Shown: positions 1 to 9,245, numbered from the stretch's first letter. The stretch is DNA of 64,000 bases from Atlantibacter sp. RC6 (GCF_014193285.1 NZ_JACHZE010000009.1:1-64000), one strand, 5' to 3'. A program made the numbers and translations. Notes: generated from the letters alone by a model not told the origin.

Positions 1-28
1 CATGCGAGAGTAGGGAACTGCCAGGCAT
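1..28 (+). rRNA. rrf: 5S ribosomal RNA, 3' end only
   Basis: The first 28 bases are the conserved 3' end of enterobacterial 5S rRNA, ending in CTGCCAGGCAT. The rest of the rrn operon lies left of the window. The tandem terminators just downstream and the neighbouring pssA/pat genes match the position of rrnG in E. coli, so this is probably the distal end of the rrnG-equivalent operon. The operon letter is inferred from synteny. Confidence 0.93.
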
Positions 29-33
29 CAAAC

Positions 34-75
34 AAACAGAAAGGCCTCATGCGAAAGCATGAGGCCTTTCTGTTT
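34..75 (+). terminator. rrn terminator T1
   Basis: A perfect 19-bp stem (34-52 with 57-75) closed by a GAAA tetraloop follows the 5S end and finishes in TTTCTGTTT. This is the first of the two tandem terminators typical of enteric rrn operons. Confidence 0.93.
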
Positions 76-205
76 GCCTGTTGTCTGTCGGTGAGCGCTC
101 TCCTGAGCAGGACAAATCCGCCGGGAGCGGATTTGAACGTTGCGCAGCAACGGCCCGGAGGGCGGCGGGCAGGACGCCCGCCGTAAACTGCCAGGCATCA
201 AACAA

Positions 206-240
206 GACAAAGGCCCAGTCGCAAGACTGGGCCTTTTGTC
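206..240 (+). terminator. rrn terminator T2
   Basis: The stem GACAAAGGCCCAGTC pairs with 225-240 around a GCAA loop with one bulged base, and ends in TTTTGTC. It is preceded by a second copy of the 5S-end string ACTGCCAGGCATCAAA (about 187-202), the arrangement known from rrnB T1-T2 in E. coli. Confidence 0.9.
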
Positions 241-336
241 GTTTCAGATTCCCTCTCCCATAATCCGATAAACGCATCGCATCGACAGACACGAGCTATC
301 TTTAAAACGTCTGATTAGCGCGCAGGGGAGTCGTGG

Positions 337-792
337 ATGGCCAAAAAAGAGTTCGACTATCAGCAGGATTTTTCGCAAATCGACTTTAGAAAGCATCCTG
401 AGAAGTATCAGGTTGGACGCGGCGAACAGGGCGTGCTGTTGGTGGAACCTTACAAAGGGGAAATTCTTCCCTGGTGGCGCTACAAAGATGAAGAATCAGC
501 GATTAGATCTGCGGAAAAAATTTACCAGCTCTTCGAAGCGTATCGCCAGCAGGACGACTTTGTCGGGATGGATATGGCACGTAAATTTATCCAGATGGGC
601 TATACACGTGCCCGACGTTACGCCAATTATAAAGGCGGGAAAAAATACACTGAAGATGGCGGGTTGCATGAGCGCGGCAATGATCCGGTAAAAGCGGCGG
701 CCGCTGCGGTATTTAAAACCTGGTGGGATAAAATCCGCGCAGATGAAGATTATTTAAAGCGCAAACGTGCCCATCAGGCGAAGTGGGGATAA
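337..792 (+). CDS. DUF4385-family protein
   Basis: A 151-residue soluble protein, strongly charged and rich in Lys, Arg and Tyr, with no signal peptide or membrane segment. It resembles the DUF4385 family, which has no assigned function. Visible landmarks are YKGEILPWWRYKD near residue 40, a helix-rich centre, and a Lys/Arg-rich end. The ATG at 337 is preceded by CAGGGGAG. It stands alone between the rrn terminators and the convergent yfiM, where E. coli has kgtP. The family call is from memory of sequence character. No function is proposed. Confidence 0.8.
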   Translation: MAKKEFDYQQDFSQIDFRKHPEKYQVGRGEQGVLLVEPYKGEILPWWRYKDEESAIRSAEKIYQLFEAYRQQDDFVGMDMARKFIQMGYTRARRYANYKGGKKYTEDGGLHERGNDPVKAAAAAVFKTWWDKIRADEDYLKRKRAHQAKWG

Positions 793-799
793 ACAACGA

Positions 800-1132
800 T
801 TACCGCGCAAGCTGCCAGATGGAGTAGCCCGTTGCCGCGCCCGCCACATCCCAGGCAAAATCTTTCCAGCTCCAGCCACTCCCGGCTGGCCGGCTATCCC
901 ATAGCTCCTTCGATGCCCCAAGCCCTACCGAAAACATCAATCCAAATCCGGCACTGGCATCCCGCGACCCCCCCTGATGCTGCCCCATTTCATTACCAGC
1001 GGCAGACAGCATTGCGGAGGCGATGAAGTGCTGAGCCTTATCCTGCCCGCTCCATCGGTCATTCGCCATATGGCTACAGCCCGTCAGCAAAAAAAGCGTA
1101 ATCAGTAAAACTCGGCGCATTGAATGACTCAT
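800..1132 (-). CDS. yfiM: YfiM lipoprotein
   Basis: A predicted 110-residue lipoprotein. The N-terminus [10 protein letters not shown] leads into a hydrophobic stretch ending at the lipobox LLTGC, so the mature protein would be lipidated at Cys. The conserved core ([29 protein letters not shown]) matches E. coli YfiM, whose function is unknown. I chose the ATG at 1132 because AGGG lies about 8 bases upstream; the ATG at 1147 falls inside a terminator stem and has no ribosome site. The gene follows pssA on the same strand, and its ribosome site is part of the pssA terminator hairpin. Confidence 0.9.
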   Translation of the reverse strand: MSHSMRRVLLITLFLLTGCSHMANDRWSGQDKAQHFIASAMLSAAGNEMGQHQGGSRDASAGFGLMFSVGLGASKELWDSRPAGSGWSWKDFAWDVAGAATGYSIWQLAR

Positions 1133-1155
1133 AAAAAAGCCCTGCATGCAGGGCT
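1133..1155 (-). terminator. pssA terminator overlapping the yfiM ribosome site
   Basis: On the minus strand an 18-bp perfect palindrome (1138-1155, AGCCCTGCATGCAGGGCT) is followed by six T residues (1133-1138). It ends 7 bases after the pssA stop codon. The 3' arm carries the AGGG that would serve as the yfiM ribosome site, and the yfiM ATG begins right after the T-run. Confidence 0.85.
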
Positions 1156-1161
1156 ATGATA

Positions 1162-2517
1162 TCAAAGGATACGGCTGATTAAGCGATCGATTCGGATACG
1201 TCGTAAACGGCGGATCAATTTACGCACTTTAACCGGATAATCGGCGATGCTTTCCAGATCCCGATAATGCTGAACCACAGTGGTATGGGTGCGGATCAGT
1301 TCCAGCTCTTTATCACGCTGCGCCGCCAGTTCATGTTTAGGATCGTGGATCAGAATCGCATTTTCCAGATCCAGACGCCAGGCACGCGGGTTAAGATTGT
1401 TACCGGTCAGCAGCATCCACTCATCGTCGACCCACATTCCTTTCAGATGATAGGTATTGTCATCATCTTTCCACAGCCGCACCGTCAACTGCCCGGTATT
1501 TACGTAATATTGCAGACGGCTCAGGAAGCGGCGCAGGTTGATTTCGTATAAATAGGGCAGTGCGCCGATAATTTTAAACGGCTGATCTTCCGGAATATAA
1601 AAGTCGTTTGCCGTTTTATCGCCCACAATGATTTCGACCTGTTTGCCATCGCGCAGCAGCTGAATAATGTTACGCACCAGAATAGCGGGCAGGTTGAAAT
1701 AAGGCGTGCAAATCGTCAGCTTCTGCTCGGCGCAGGGCATCAGATGGAAGATGGTTTTATTGAGTGGGCTGGATTTTCCCAGACCTACCAGCGGAGTCAC
1801 GGACAGTTGTTCATTATCCGCATCGCCAGCGAAATGATACACCGCATCGCGCAATTCCTGGCGGAACAGGCGAACGTCATTTTTGATTTCCTGACTTTTC
1901 GGACGTTCAGCGGTATCGAGCCGGTTAACCGCGCGTCCCTGGATCAGGTTGTTGTTCACCCAGTCGTACATAATGTCGGCGAGGCGAGGATTACGGATCG
2001 ACTGATAGCGGTCATAGCGATACTTATCATGCTGATGCAGATAAACGTCGTTTAAACTCGCGCCGCTATAAATTACGCTGTCGTCGATAATGAAACCTTT
2101 AAAGTGCAAAACGCCGAGGGCTTCACGGGTATTAACTGGAATGCCGTATACCTGAATTTTAACGTCCGGATTTTCCTGCGCCATGCGGCAATACCAGTCG
2201 GCATTGGTGTTAGAAGCGGCAACGCCAATACGGCCACGCTGCGCGCGGTGCCAGTCAACAAGTACGGAAACATCCAGTTCAGGACGCTGGCGCTTGGCTT
2301 CATACAGTGCTGAAAGAATGCCGTGCCCGCCATCATCTTGTTCAAGATAAAGGGCAATAATGCAGATGCGCTTCGTCGCGCTGGCGATCTTTTGCAGCAA
2401 CGTGGTCCGGAAGTCGGCCGGAGAGAAATAAAACGCTACATCATCAACAGACTGAGAAAGCTTAGGTAGTTGGGCAAGGTGTTGTTGATGTTTGTTTCGT
2501 TTAAATTTAGACAACAT
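1162..2517 (-). CDS. pssA: CDP-diacylglycerol-serine O-phosphatidyltransferase
   Basis: Phosphatidylserine synthase transfers phosphatidyl from CDP-diacylglycerol to serine, the committed step to phosphatidylethanolamine, and acts peripherally at the inner membrane. Both phospholipase-D-type HKD motifs are present: HFKGFIIDD near residue 138 and HLKGMWVDD near 357. The basic C-terminus (RKLIRRLRRIRIDRLISRIL) suits contact with anionic lipid. From the ATG at 2517 the protein has 451 residues, the E. coli length. The frame runs 25 codons further upstream, but that extension is not family-like. It lies downstream of pat on the same strand. Confidence 0.97.
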   Translation of the reverse strand: MLSKFKRNKHQQHLAQLPKLSQSVDDVAFYFSPADFRTTLLQKIASATKRICIIALYLEQDDGGHGILSALYEAKRQRPELDVSVLVDWHRAQRGRIGVAASNTNADWYCRMAQENPDVKIQVYGIPVNTREALGVLHFKGFIIDDSVIYSGASLNDVYLHQHDKYRYDRYQSIRNPRLADIMYDWVNNNLIQGRAVNRLDTAERPKSQEIKNDVRLFRQELRDAVYHFAGDADNEQLSVTPLVGLGKSSPLNKTIFHLMPCAEQKLTICTPYFNLPAILVRNIIQLLRDGKQVEIIVGDKTANDFYIPEDQPFKIIGALPYLYEINLRRFLSRLQYYVNTGQLTVRLWKDDDNTYHLKGMWVDDEWMLLTGNNLNPRAWRLDLENAILIHDPKHELAAQRDKELELIRTHTTVVQHYRDLESIADYPVKVRKLIRRLRRIRIDRLISRIL

Positions 2518-2631
2518 CACAGTGCATATCTTCTCTATACAGTAGGTGGCCATCCCTGAGGGGCGGACGACGGTAGCGGTGGATAATAACATTACTGTTC
2601 AGGAATGTGAGTAACATTTCCAATACCTTAC

Positions 2632-5289
2632 TCACGAATCCCGCGTTTTATTCAAGGCTAAGGTCAGTCCAACGATGCCATCTTCTAACTGGATGTCGAC
2701 GTCAAAACCCAGTTTTCTCGCCAGCGCGACCATGCCTCGGTTATTGGGCATCGTAATGCCGTTCAGCCGTTCAAGACCATGATCTCGCGTATAAGCGATG
2801 AGTTTTTCAAGCAATTTTCGGCCTAATCCCAGGCCTTTAAGATCGGAGCGAACCAGCACAGCAAACTCCGCGTCCACGTTATCCGGATCGGAAATCGCGC
2901 GCGTCACGCCCAGGATCTGTTCATGGCCTTCATGGGAAAAGACCGCCACAAACGCCATTTCACGATCGTAGTCGATCTGGGTCATATTCGCTAAATCTTC
3001 ATGGGTAAATTCATTGATCTCACTGAAATAGCGATAATAAAGATCTTCTTTGGTGACCTGCGAAATAAAGCGTCGCAGTTCCGGCTCATCTTCGGGCAGG
3101 ATCGGCCTGAACAGGCAAGTTTGGCCGTTTTTAAGCGTAACCGTTTCTTCAAGCTGATGAGGATAAGGGCGGATGGCCAGTCGCGCATCGGCATCGCCCT
3201 CGAAGGCTTCCAGCTCCAGCGTCACGTCCAGCGCGGTAAATTCGTTACCGGATACCAGCAGCGGATGAATATCCAGCCGTTTGATTTCCGGGCAATCGAC
3301 AATCAGGTTAGACACCTGCACCAGAAACTGGCTCAACCCGGCAATGTCCAGCGCCCGTAGCGCGCTGCGCCCGCGAATGGTGCCGCTCTTGATCGCCTGA
3401 ATCACCAGATAGCGTGCCAGATTCATGTTCAGCGGCGGCAGCGCGACGGCAGCCTGATCCTGGCGCCAGGCCATTCCGCCATCGCCCAACATAATCAGCG
3501 GGCCGAACACCGGATCCTGCTCCACGACGACCCGCAGCTCCTGCGCCCCTGCGCGGTTCGCCATGCTCTGCACCAGCAGCCCGTGGATCCGCGCCTGAGG
3601 CCAGGTCATTTTCACCCGGTCGAGAATAGCGTCAGCCGCCTGCTGGACTTCATTCGCTGTGCGCAAATAGAGCATCACCCCCTGCACTTCCGACTTATGA
3701 GGAATATCCGGCGAACGCAGCTTCAGCGCGACGGGATAACCGATCTGCTTAGCAATATGTACCGCTTCGGCGCTGTCGCTGGCGATCCAGGTCGGCAGGG
3801 TTTGCAAACCATAGGCCTGAAGAATCGGTTGGACCTCGTGAGTATCCAGATGCGTCGCGCCATCCTCCAGCGCCCGGGTAATCAGTTGATGCACTTCTGC
3901 GGTATTCGCGGTGAGGTTGGCCGGTAATGATGGCGTTTCACGCAGTTGCTTCTGGTTACGGCGGTACTCCACCATATGCATAAATGCCGTAACCGTGCCT
4001 TCCGGCGTGCGATAGGTGGGAATGCCGGCATCGCTGAACCAGCGGCGCGCTTCCTGTGAGGAAAATTCGCCGCACCAGTTGGTAAGCAGCGTCACGTAAC
4101 GCCCACGCGGATGACGCGCCAGCAATTCGATAATCGCTCGCGCGCTTTCGCTGCCCGGGGCGGCGGCGCTTGGGGAGTGAATAATCATCAGCGCGTCAAA
4201 ATCCTGGCTATCGAGCAGAATTTCCAGCGTCTGGATATAGCGCTGGGTGGTGGCATCATCGCGCAAATCCAGAGGATTCGCGGCGTTCACGCCCGCAGGC
4301 ACCACGCCAGCGAGGCGGCTGATAATGTCTTCACCGAGGTTTGCCAGCTTGCCGTTTCGTAACCACAGCTCATCCAGCGCCAGGGCGGCAGGCGCTGCAC
4401 CGTTGCTGACGATCATCAGTCGCTCGCCGCGTAGCGGGCGCATATGGCTTAGCGTTTCGACAGCGGAAAACAGTTCATGGGTATCCTGCACGCGCAGCAA
4501 ACCGGCACGCTGGATTGCGGCATCCCATGCACCGTCTAAACCGCTTTCCGCATTCAACAACTGGCGCGCAGACGGGCTGCGTCCGCTCTTAATAACCAGG
4601 ATGGGTTTGTTACGTGAGGCGCTCCGGGCGGCAGAGACGAAGCGGCGAGCGTCGCTGAGCTGTTCGAGGTACAGCAAAATCGCGCTGGTTTTGCTATCCC
4701 GCGCGAGATAGTCCAGCAATTCATCGACATCAATATCCAGACTATCACCCAGCGCAATAAAGTAGGAAAACCCCATCTCGCGTTGCTGCGCCCAATCCAG
4801 AATGGTATTGGACACCGCCGCCGACTGTGAAACAAACGCCAGTTTGCCCTTACGGATCGGCACCGGAGAAAAGCTGGCGTTGAGCCCTTGCCAGGGCGCA
4901 AGCAGGCCCAGACTGTTCGGCCCCAGAATCCGCATCTGCCAGCGGTTTGCGCACGCCAGCAGCGCGCTCTGCTGCTCTTTCGGCGATGAGAGAATGATAC
5001 AGGTCTTGCAGCCTTTTTCACCGAGGGCATTGAGCAACGCTTCGTTGCGGCTGGGGTTGGTACATATCACCGCCAGATCGGGTGGGAAGGGCAGGCTGGC
5101 GACGTCCGGCCAGGTCATCACGCCGCACACCGCTTTATAGGCGGGCGTAACGGGCAACACCGGTCCGGAAAAGCCGCCTGACAAGAGGTTTCTCATCGTC
5201 AGGTAGCCCGCCCTGTCGGGCTTTACGGACGCGCCAATCACGGCGATGGATTTCGGTCGAAGTAGTGCTTCCAGCCCACGTTGACTCAT
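2632..5289 (-). CDS. pat: Protein lysine acetyltransferase Pat
   Basis: An 885-residue GNAT protein acetyltransferase (YfiQ/PatZ in E. coli, 886 residues) that acetylates lysines on enzymes such as acetyl-CoA synthetase. The first about 700 residues form an NDP-forming acyl-CoA synthetase-like region (CoA-binding start RPKSIAVIGAS; ATP-grasp part with IGYPVALKLRSPDIPHKSEV). The last about 150 residues are the GNAT domain, with the acetyl-CoA loop around DLKGLGLGRKLLEKL. It shares a strand with tapT (32-base gap) and pssA, so the three may be partly cotranscribed. Confidence 0.96.
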   Translation of the reverse strand: MSQRGLEALLRPKSIAVIGASVKPDRAGYLTMRNLLSGGFSGPVLPVTPAYKAVCGVMTWPDVASLPFPPDLAVICTNPSRNEALLNALGEKGCKTCIILSSPKEQQSALLACANRWQMRILGPNSLGLLAPWQGLNASFSPVPIRKGKLAFVSQSAAVSNTILDWAQQREMGFSYFIALGDSLDIDVDELLDYLARDSKTSAILLYLEQLSDARRFVSAARSASRNKPILVIKSGRSPSARQLLNAESGLDGAWDAAIQRAGLLRVQDTHELFSAVETLSHMRPLRGERLMIVSNGAAPAALALDELWLRNGKLANLGEDIISRLAGVVPAGVNAANPLDLRDDATTQRYIQTLEILLDSQDFDALMIIHSPSAAAPGSESARAIIELLARHPRGRYVTLLTNWCGEFSSQEARRWFSDAGIPTYRTPEGTVTAFMHMVEYRRNQKQLRETPSLPANLTANTAEVHQLITRALEDGATHLDTHEVQPILQAYGLQTLPTWIASDSAEAVHIAKQIGYPVALKLRSPDIPHKSEVQGVMLYLRTANEVQQAADAILDRVKMTWPQARIHGLLVQSMANRAGAQELRVVVEQDPVFGPLIMLGDGGMAWRQDQAAVALPPLNMNLARYLVIQAIKSGTIRGRSALRALDIAGLSQFLVQVSNLIVDCPEIKRLDIHPLLVSGNEFTALDVTLELEAFEGDADARLAIRPYPHQLEETVTLKNGQTCLFRPILPEDEPELRRFISQVTKEDLYYRYFSEINEFTHEDLANMTQIDYDREMAFVAVFSHEGHEQILGVTRAISDPDNVDAEFAVLVRSDLKGLGLGRKLLEKLIAYTRDHGLERLNGITMPNNRGMVALARKLGFDVDIQLEDGIVGLTLALNKTRDS

Positions 5290-5321
5290 ATCATTCCCCC
5301 TGAGGATGTGAATGAATGATT

Positions 5322-6023
5322 TTAAACGCTTTCGGCCTCGGTTGCTGTGACGTTTCCCTGATGATGAGGTTTCCCCGCCAGATAGCGTTCACGGAATAGC
5401 GTGAAATGATCGGCCAGCCCTTGTGCCGCCGGTGTATCTCCCGCCAGCTCAAGCAGTGCGATGGCAACTTCGGCGGTGCAGTACTGCCCGTCACCGTGCG
5501 CTTCACGTAGCCGGTATGCCGATGTTTTGCTGAGATCGACTGAGATCACCGGCAACGCATCCAGATACGGACTTTTGCGAAACATTTTACGCGCCTCCGT
5601 CCAGGTGCCGTCGAGCATAATAAACAGCGGCGGTTTGCCTGAAGAGGGCGGGGCGGAGAGCACTTCCCGCGGCGGTCCGGCGTATGATGCCGGAAACACC
5701 ACCATCGGCTGATAAGCCGGATCGTTAACCAGCTCGATCAGCGCCTGCGGCGGTTCGGTGCGCGACCACTGAAAGGCAGCGGTATCCGGCAAGACATCGG
5801 CAATCAGGCGCCCGGTGTTGCTGGGTTTCATCGGTTCGGTATCAAACATCACCAGGCAAAACCGGCTACGTGCGGTAGCAGGCTGCCAGGTATCGCACAG
5901 ACACTGTTTTAACGGCAGCAGGCAGCGCTGGCAGCGGCGGACGCGGTTGCCCCGGGCAAGAAACGGACGGGTGGCGCGCGCCAGGCGTTCAGCGCGAAGT
6001 CGAAGGACGGCGTTTTCAGTCAT
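5322..6023 (-). CDS. tapT: tRNA-uridine aminocarboxypropyltransferase (DTW domain)
   Basis: A 233-residue DTW-domain protein matching E. coli YfiP/TapT, which adds the aminocarboxypropyl group of acp3U at position 47 of tRNA from S-adenosylmethionine. The family signature appears as MLDGTWTEARKMF. A Cys-rich zinc-type segment (CQRCLLPLKQCLC) lies near residues 31-43, and SRTEPPQAL and the C-terminal HFTLFRERYLAGK are conserved. It starts at the ATG at 6023 and lies upstream of pat with a short gap. Confidence 0.94.
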   Translation of the reverse strand: MTENAVLRLRAERLARATRPFLARGNRVRRCQRCLLPLKQCLCDTWQPATARSRFCLVMFDTEPMKPSNTGRLIADVLPDTAAFQWSRTEPPQALIELVNDPAYQPMVVFPASYAGPPREVLSAPPSSGKPPLFIMLDGTWTEARKMFRKSPYLDALPVISVDLSKTSAYRLREAHGDGQYCTAEVAIALLELAGDTPAAQGLADHFTLFRERYLAGKPHHQGNVTATEAESV

Positions 6024-6065
6024 CAGGGGGAATTAACGTAAAAACGCTATTCTAGCGTAGATAGC

Positions 6066-6093
6066 AAAACGGGGCATCCGGAAGATGCCCCGT
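6066..6093 (-). terminator. Rho-independent terminator after trxC
   Basis: A 10-bp stem, ACGGGGCATC (6069-6078) with GATGCCCCGT (6084-6093), is followed on the minus strand by TTTTGC. It lies 10 bases past the trxC stop codon and separates trxC from tapT. Confidence 0.85.
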
Positions 6094-6103
6094 CGGCGGG
6101 ACG

Positions 6104-6523
6104 TTACAGGTTTTCGTTAAGCCAGCTGTCGAATGGCGCTTTTGGCATCGCGCCATTGAGCATATCCACCATCTGGCCATTTTTGAAAACCATAATGGTT
6201 GGAATGCTGCGGATGCGGAAACGGGCGCTCAGCGCGGGTTCCGCTTCGGTATTCACTTTCAGGAAGCGCACCTGGCCGCTGCGCTCTTCCGCCACGTCTT
6301 CAAACACCGGGGCGAAATTTTTGCAGGGGCCGCACCAGGGCGCCCAAAAGTCCACTACCACCGGCAAATCGTCCTGGAGATATTTATCCAGCGTCTGGCT
6401 GGTGGCGTTGATCACTTCACCGTCAAACAGCTCATGACCACAACGGCCACATTTTGCCCCGTCATTAACACGATCGTCAGGTATGCGATTTACGGCCTGA
6501 CAGGAGGCACAAACGGTATTCAT
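6104..6523 (-). CDS. trxC: Thioredoxin 2
   Basis: A 139-residue zinc-containing thioredoxin that reduces cytosolic disulfides and is part of the OxyR-linked oxidative response in E. coli. An N-terminal zinc ribbon with paired cysteines (C5/C8 and C25/C28) precedes the thioredoxin fold. The redox site is W63-C64-G65-P66-C67, and the cis-Pro loop reads RSIPTIMVF. Length equals E. coli TrxC. It is divergent from yfiF, with about 200 bases between them. Confidence 0.97.
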   Translation of the reverse strand: MNTVCASCQAVNRIPDDRVNDGAKCGRCGHELFDGEVINATSQTLDKYLQDDLPVVVDFWAPWCGPCKNFAPVFEDVAEERSGQVRFLKVNTEAEPALSARFRIRSIPTIMVFKNGQMVDMLNGAMPKAPFDSWLNENL

Positions 6524-6727
6524 AACTAACCTCTAAAGTGCGGCGTCGAGATGTCGACGAAATGGATCTGTTTCTGAGATGTTAAATATTATCGGTTATT
6601 CATTTGACATCGACAACGAGATAACTCCAATGAATATGATAGTTCCTGACTTTTGACCGAAGTTGATGGCGAAGCGGCGTCACATCGGGTAATCTGCGCG
6701 CCACGCGGCAGCCAGGTGGAGAAGAGC

Positions 6728-7777
6728 ATGAGCGAAGAATTTAAAGGTAAAGGCGGCAAGGTCAAAGTGATGTATGTCCGCAGCGATGACGACAGCGGAA
6801 AACGCACCGAGAATCCGCGTACCGGGAAAGGGGGCGGACGCCCTGCGACGTCGGGTAAGGGCGATCGTCGTCCGCGTCGTGATGATAAGCCTGGCGCGGG
6901 CCGCGACCGGTTTAGCGATCGTGACGCACCGTCATCTTCCCCGTGGCGCACGGTTTCACGTCCGCCACGCGACTATAACGATGACACTATCGAACAGGCT
7001 GAACCTGCTGAAAAAGGGTATGTCGACCGGGAAGTGATCCGTCGCCAGCGCGCGGAAGAAACGCGCGTCTACGGTGAAAACGCCTGTCAGGCGCTGTTCC
7101 AGAGCCGCCCGGATTCTATCGTGCGCGCCTGGTTTATCCAGAGCGTCACGCCGCGTTTCAAAGAAGCGCTGCGCTGGATGGCGGCTAACCGTAAGGCCTA
7201 CCACGTCGTGGATGATGCCGAGCTGGCGAAAGCGTCGGGCACGGAGCATCACGGCGGCGTGTGTTTTATTATCAAAAAGCGCAACGGTATGAGCGTTGAA
7301 AGCTGGCTGGAAAATGCCGGTGACGATGATTGCGTACTGGCGCTGGAAGATGTCGGCAACCCGCATAATCTGGGCGGCATTATGCGCAGCTGCGCGCATT
7401 TCGGGGTAAAAGGCCTGCTGGTGGAGGATGCTTCCCTGCTGGAGTCCGGCGCGGCGGTGCGCACCGCTGAAGGTGGCGCGGAACATGTGCAGGCGATCAG
7501 CGGCGAGAACTTCAGCGACGGTCTGGAGCGCTTCCGTAAGGCTGGTTACGCTATCGTTACCACCTCCAGCCATAAAGGCACCGCGCTGTATCAGGCGCAA
7601 TTGCCGAAGAAAATGGTGCTGGTGCTGGGCCAGGAGCGTGACGGGGTTTCTGATGCCACGTTCGACAATGCCGATATGCGCATCGCGATCCCCGGTTCAG
7701 GCAACGTTGAAAGCCTGAACGTGTCGGTGGCAACCGGCGTGCTGTTAGCCGAATGGTGGCGACAGAACAAAGCCTGA
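6728..7777 (+). CDS. yfiF: SpoU-family RNA 2'-O-methyltransferase homologue YfiF
   Basis: A 349-residue protein of the SpoU/TrmH superfamily, matching E. coli YfiF (345 residues), whose substrate is not established. An N-terminal basic, low-complexity tail of about 100 residues is followed by an RNA-binding substrate domain ([15 protein letters not shown]) and the knotted SPOUT domain: [26 protein letters not shown] and [19 protein letters not shown] correspond to motifs 1-3. I set the start at the ATG at 6728, preceded by AGGTGGAG, rather than an in-frame codon 75 bases upstream, because homologues begin at the E-[FM]-KGK segment. Confidence 0.93.
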   Translation: MSEEFKGKGGKVKVMYVRSDDDSGKRTENPRTGKGGGRPATSGKGDRRPRRDDKPGAGRDRFSDRDAPSSSPWRTVSRPPRDYNDDTIEQAEPAEKGYVDREVIRRQRAEETRVYGENACQALFQSRPDSIVRAWFIQSVTPRFKEALRWMAANRKAYHVVDDAELAKASGTEHHGGVCFIIKKRNGMSVESWLENAGDDDCVLALEDVGNPHNLGGIMRSCAHFGVKGLLVEDASLLESGAAVRTAEGGAEHVQAISGENFSDGLERFRKAGYAIVTTSSHKGTALYQAQLPKKMVLVLGQERDGVSDATFDNADMRIAIPGSGNVESLNVSVATGVLLAEWWRQNKA

Positions 7778-7785
7778 TAATGAAC

Positions 7786-7809
7786 AAGCCAGCGAATGCT
7801 GGCTTTTTT
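7786..7809 (+). terminator. yfiF terminator
   Basis: The stem AAGCCAGC / GCTGGCTT with a GAAT loop is followed by a T-run. It sits in the 39-base gap between convergent yfiF and ung and can serve both strands weakly. Confidence 0.87.
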
Positions 7810-7816
7810 ATCGCTG

Positions 7817-8497
7817 TTATTCCGGCAACACCGGCGTCCAGTCAATGGGCGTCTCGCCGTGCTGCGCCAGATACTCATTGGCTTTCACAAAATGACCGCA
7901 GCCAAAAAAGCCGCGATGGGCAGAGAGCGGGGAAGGATGCGGTGCCTGCAACACATAATGACGCTGCCTGTCGATCATCGCGCCTTTCTTCTGGGCATGC
8001 GAACCCCACAGCATAAACACCACACCTTCGCGGTGTTCATTAATAATCGAAATGACCTTATCAGTGAAGGTTTCCCAACCGAGCCGGGCATGGGAATGGG
8101 CCTGGCCTGCGCGCACGGTCAGCACGGTATTAAGCAGCATCACGCCCTGACGCGCCCAGCTTTCCAGATAGCCATGCGACGGGCGGACGAAACCGGGGAC
8201 TGAGCCCTCCAGTTCTTTGTACATATTGACCAGCGACGGCGGTGGTTGAATGCCGGGGCGAACGGAAAAGGCCAGACCGTGGGCCTGATTCGGGCCGTGA
8301 TACGGGTCCTGCCCCAGGATCACGACTTTAACGTTGCCCAGTTCGGTAAACCGAAAGGCGTTAAACACATCTTTGGCGGGCGGATAGATTGTCACGCCAG
8401 CGGCACGCTCATCCTCAACGGTTTTCAGCGTATTGATAAAATAAGGTTGCTGCTTTTCATCGGCCAGCACGTCGTGCCAGGTGAGAGTAGTGGTCAT
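7817..8497 (-). CDS. ung: Uracil-DNA glycosylase
   Basis: A 226-residue family-1 uracil-DNA glycosylase that removes uracil from DNA to begin base-excision repair. The water-activating motif GQDPYHG places the catalytic Asp at residue 64, as in E. coli. The uracil-recognition and minor-groove loop motifs (LLNTVLTVR and [10 protein letters not shown]) are intact. It is divergent from grcA; the shared 317-base interval carries the FNR-controlled grcA promoter. Confidence 0.97.
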   Translation of the reverse strand: MTTTLTWHDVLADEKQQPYFINTLKTVEDERAAGVTIYPPAKDVFNAFRFTELGNVKVVILGQDPYHGPNQAHGLAFSVRPGIQPPPSLVNMYKELEGSVPGFVRPSHGYLESWARQGVMLLNTVLTVRAGQAHSHARLGWETFTDKVISIINEHREGVVFMLWGSHAQKKGAMIDRQRHYVLQAPHPSPLSAHRGFFGCGHFVKANEYLAQHGETPIDWTPVLPE

Positions 8498-8634
8498 TTC
8501 GCTCTCCTGCGAAGGGTGATGACATAGCTTAACGTCTTATTGGCACGGCACAAAACTCCGCGCCGGTTTTGTGCTGGAAAGCTAAAAAATTTTGAAAATT
8601 TACAAAGTTTTTAGCTCAGGATATATCGCGTAAG

Positions 8635-8648
8635 TTGATGTAAAACAA
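8635..8648 (+). promoter_or_regulatory. Upstream FNR-type site of grcA
   Basis: TTGATGTAAAACAA matches the FNR consensus TTGAT-N4-ATCAA at 9 of 10 specified positions. Its centre is 53 bp upstream of the stronger site, about -94 from the predicted start. E. coli yfiD is known to have a second upstream FNR site at a similar distance. Confidence 0.7.
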
Positions 8649-8687
8649 ATAAATGGCCTGATGGCCCTGTTTGCTATGTGGTTTTTG

Positions 8688-8701
8688 TTGATTTAAATCA
8701 A
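8688..8701 (+). promoter_or_regulatory. FNR box of grcA
   Basis: TTGATTTAAATCAA is a perfect FNR box. With the -10 hexamer TATACA at 8724-8729 and a start near 8736, the box is centred at about -41.5, the class II activation position. This predicts strong anaerobic induction of grcA. Confidence 0.9.
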
Positions 8702-8814
8702 AGAATACCGGTCGGGCGATTGGTATACAGTACAGTAACGCAACAAAGGTTTTACCAATGAGCCAATGCAGGCCCAACGAGAATCAACAAAATTTGCCCA
8801 TAGGGAGAAAGACA

Positions 8815-9198
8815 ATGATTACTGGTATCCAGATTACTAAAGCGGCTAATGACGATCTTCTGAACTCTTTCTGGCTGCTGGACAGCGAGAAAGGCGAAGC
8901 GCGCTGCGTCTGCGCCAAAGCCGGTTTTGCTGAAGATGACGTGGTTGCAGTGAATGCGCTGGGTGAATTCGAGTACCGTGAAATTCCGATGGAAATCAAA
9001 CCGGAAGTGCGCGTCGAAGGCGGTCAGCACCTGAACGTTAACGTATTGCGTCGTGAAACGCTGGAAGATGCGGTTAAGCACCCGGAAAAATATCCGCAGC
9101 TGACCATCCGCGTTTCCGGATATGCGGTTCGCTTTAACTCCCTGACTCCGGAACAGCAGCGCGACGTTATCGCCCGTACCTTTACCGAAAGCCTGTAA
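8815..9198 (+). CDS. grcA: Autonomous glycyl radical cofactor GrcA
   Basis: A 127-residue stand-in for the C-terminal glycyl-radical domain of pyruvate formate-lyase; it restores activity to oxygen-cleaved PflB. The radical motif RVSGYAVRF places the radical glycine at G102. The start at 8815 is preceded by AGGGAGA and gives the family length. An in-frame ATG at 8758 would add 19 non-family residues. The FNR promoter upstream fits its microaerobic role. Confidence 0.97.
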   Translation: MITGIQITKAANDDLLNSFWLLDSEKGEARCVCAKAGFAEDDVVAVNALGEFEYREIPMEIKPEVRVEGGQHLNVNVLRRETLEDAVKHPEKYPQLTIRVSGYAVRFNSLTPEQQRDVIARTFTESL

Positions 9199-9220
9199 GG
9201 TTTCCTGTTCGGTAAACAAA

Positions 9221-9245
9221 AACGCCAGCTTTCGCTGGCGTTTTC
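9221..9245. terminator. Bidirectional terminator between grcA and srmB
   Basis: The stem AACGCCAGC / GCTGGCGTT with a TTTC loop has flanking A-rich and T-rich runs, so it can end transcription of grcA and of the convergent srmB. Confidence 0.85.

Noticed and set aside
2607-2635. Inverted repeat GTGAGTAA / TTACTCAC at the pat stop as a terminator
   Set aside because: The stem is only 8 bp with a 13-base loop and no T-run on either strand.
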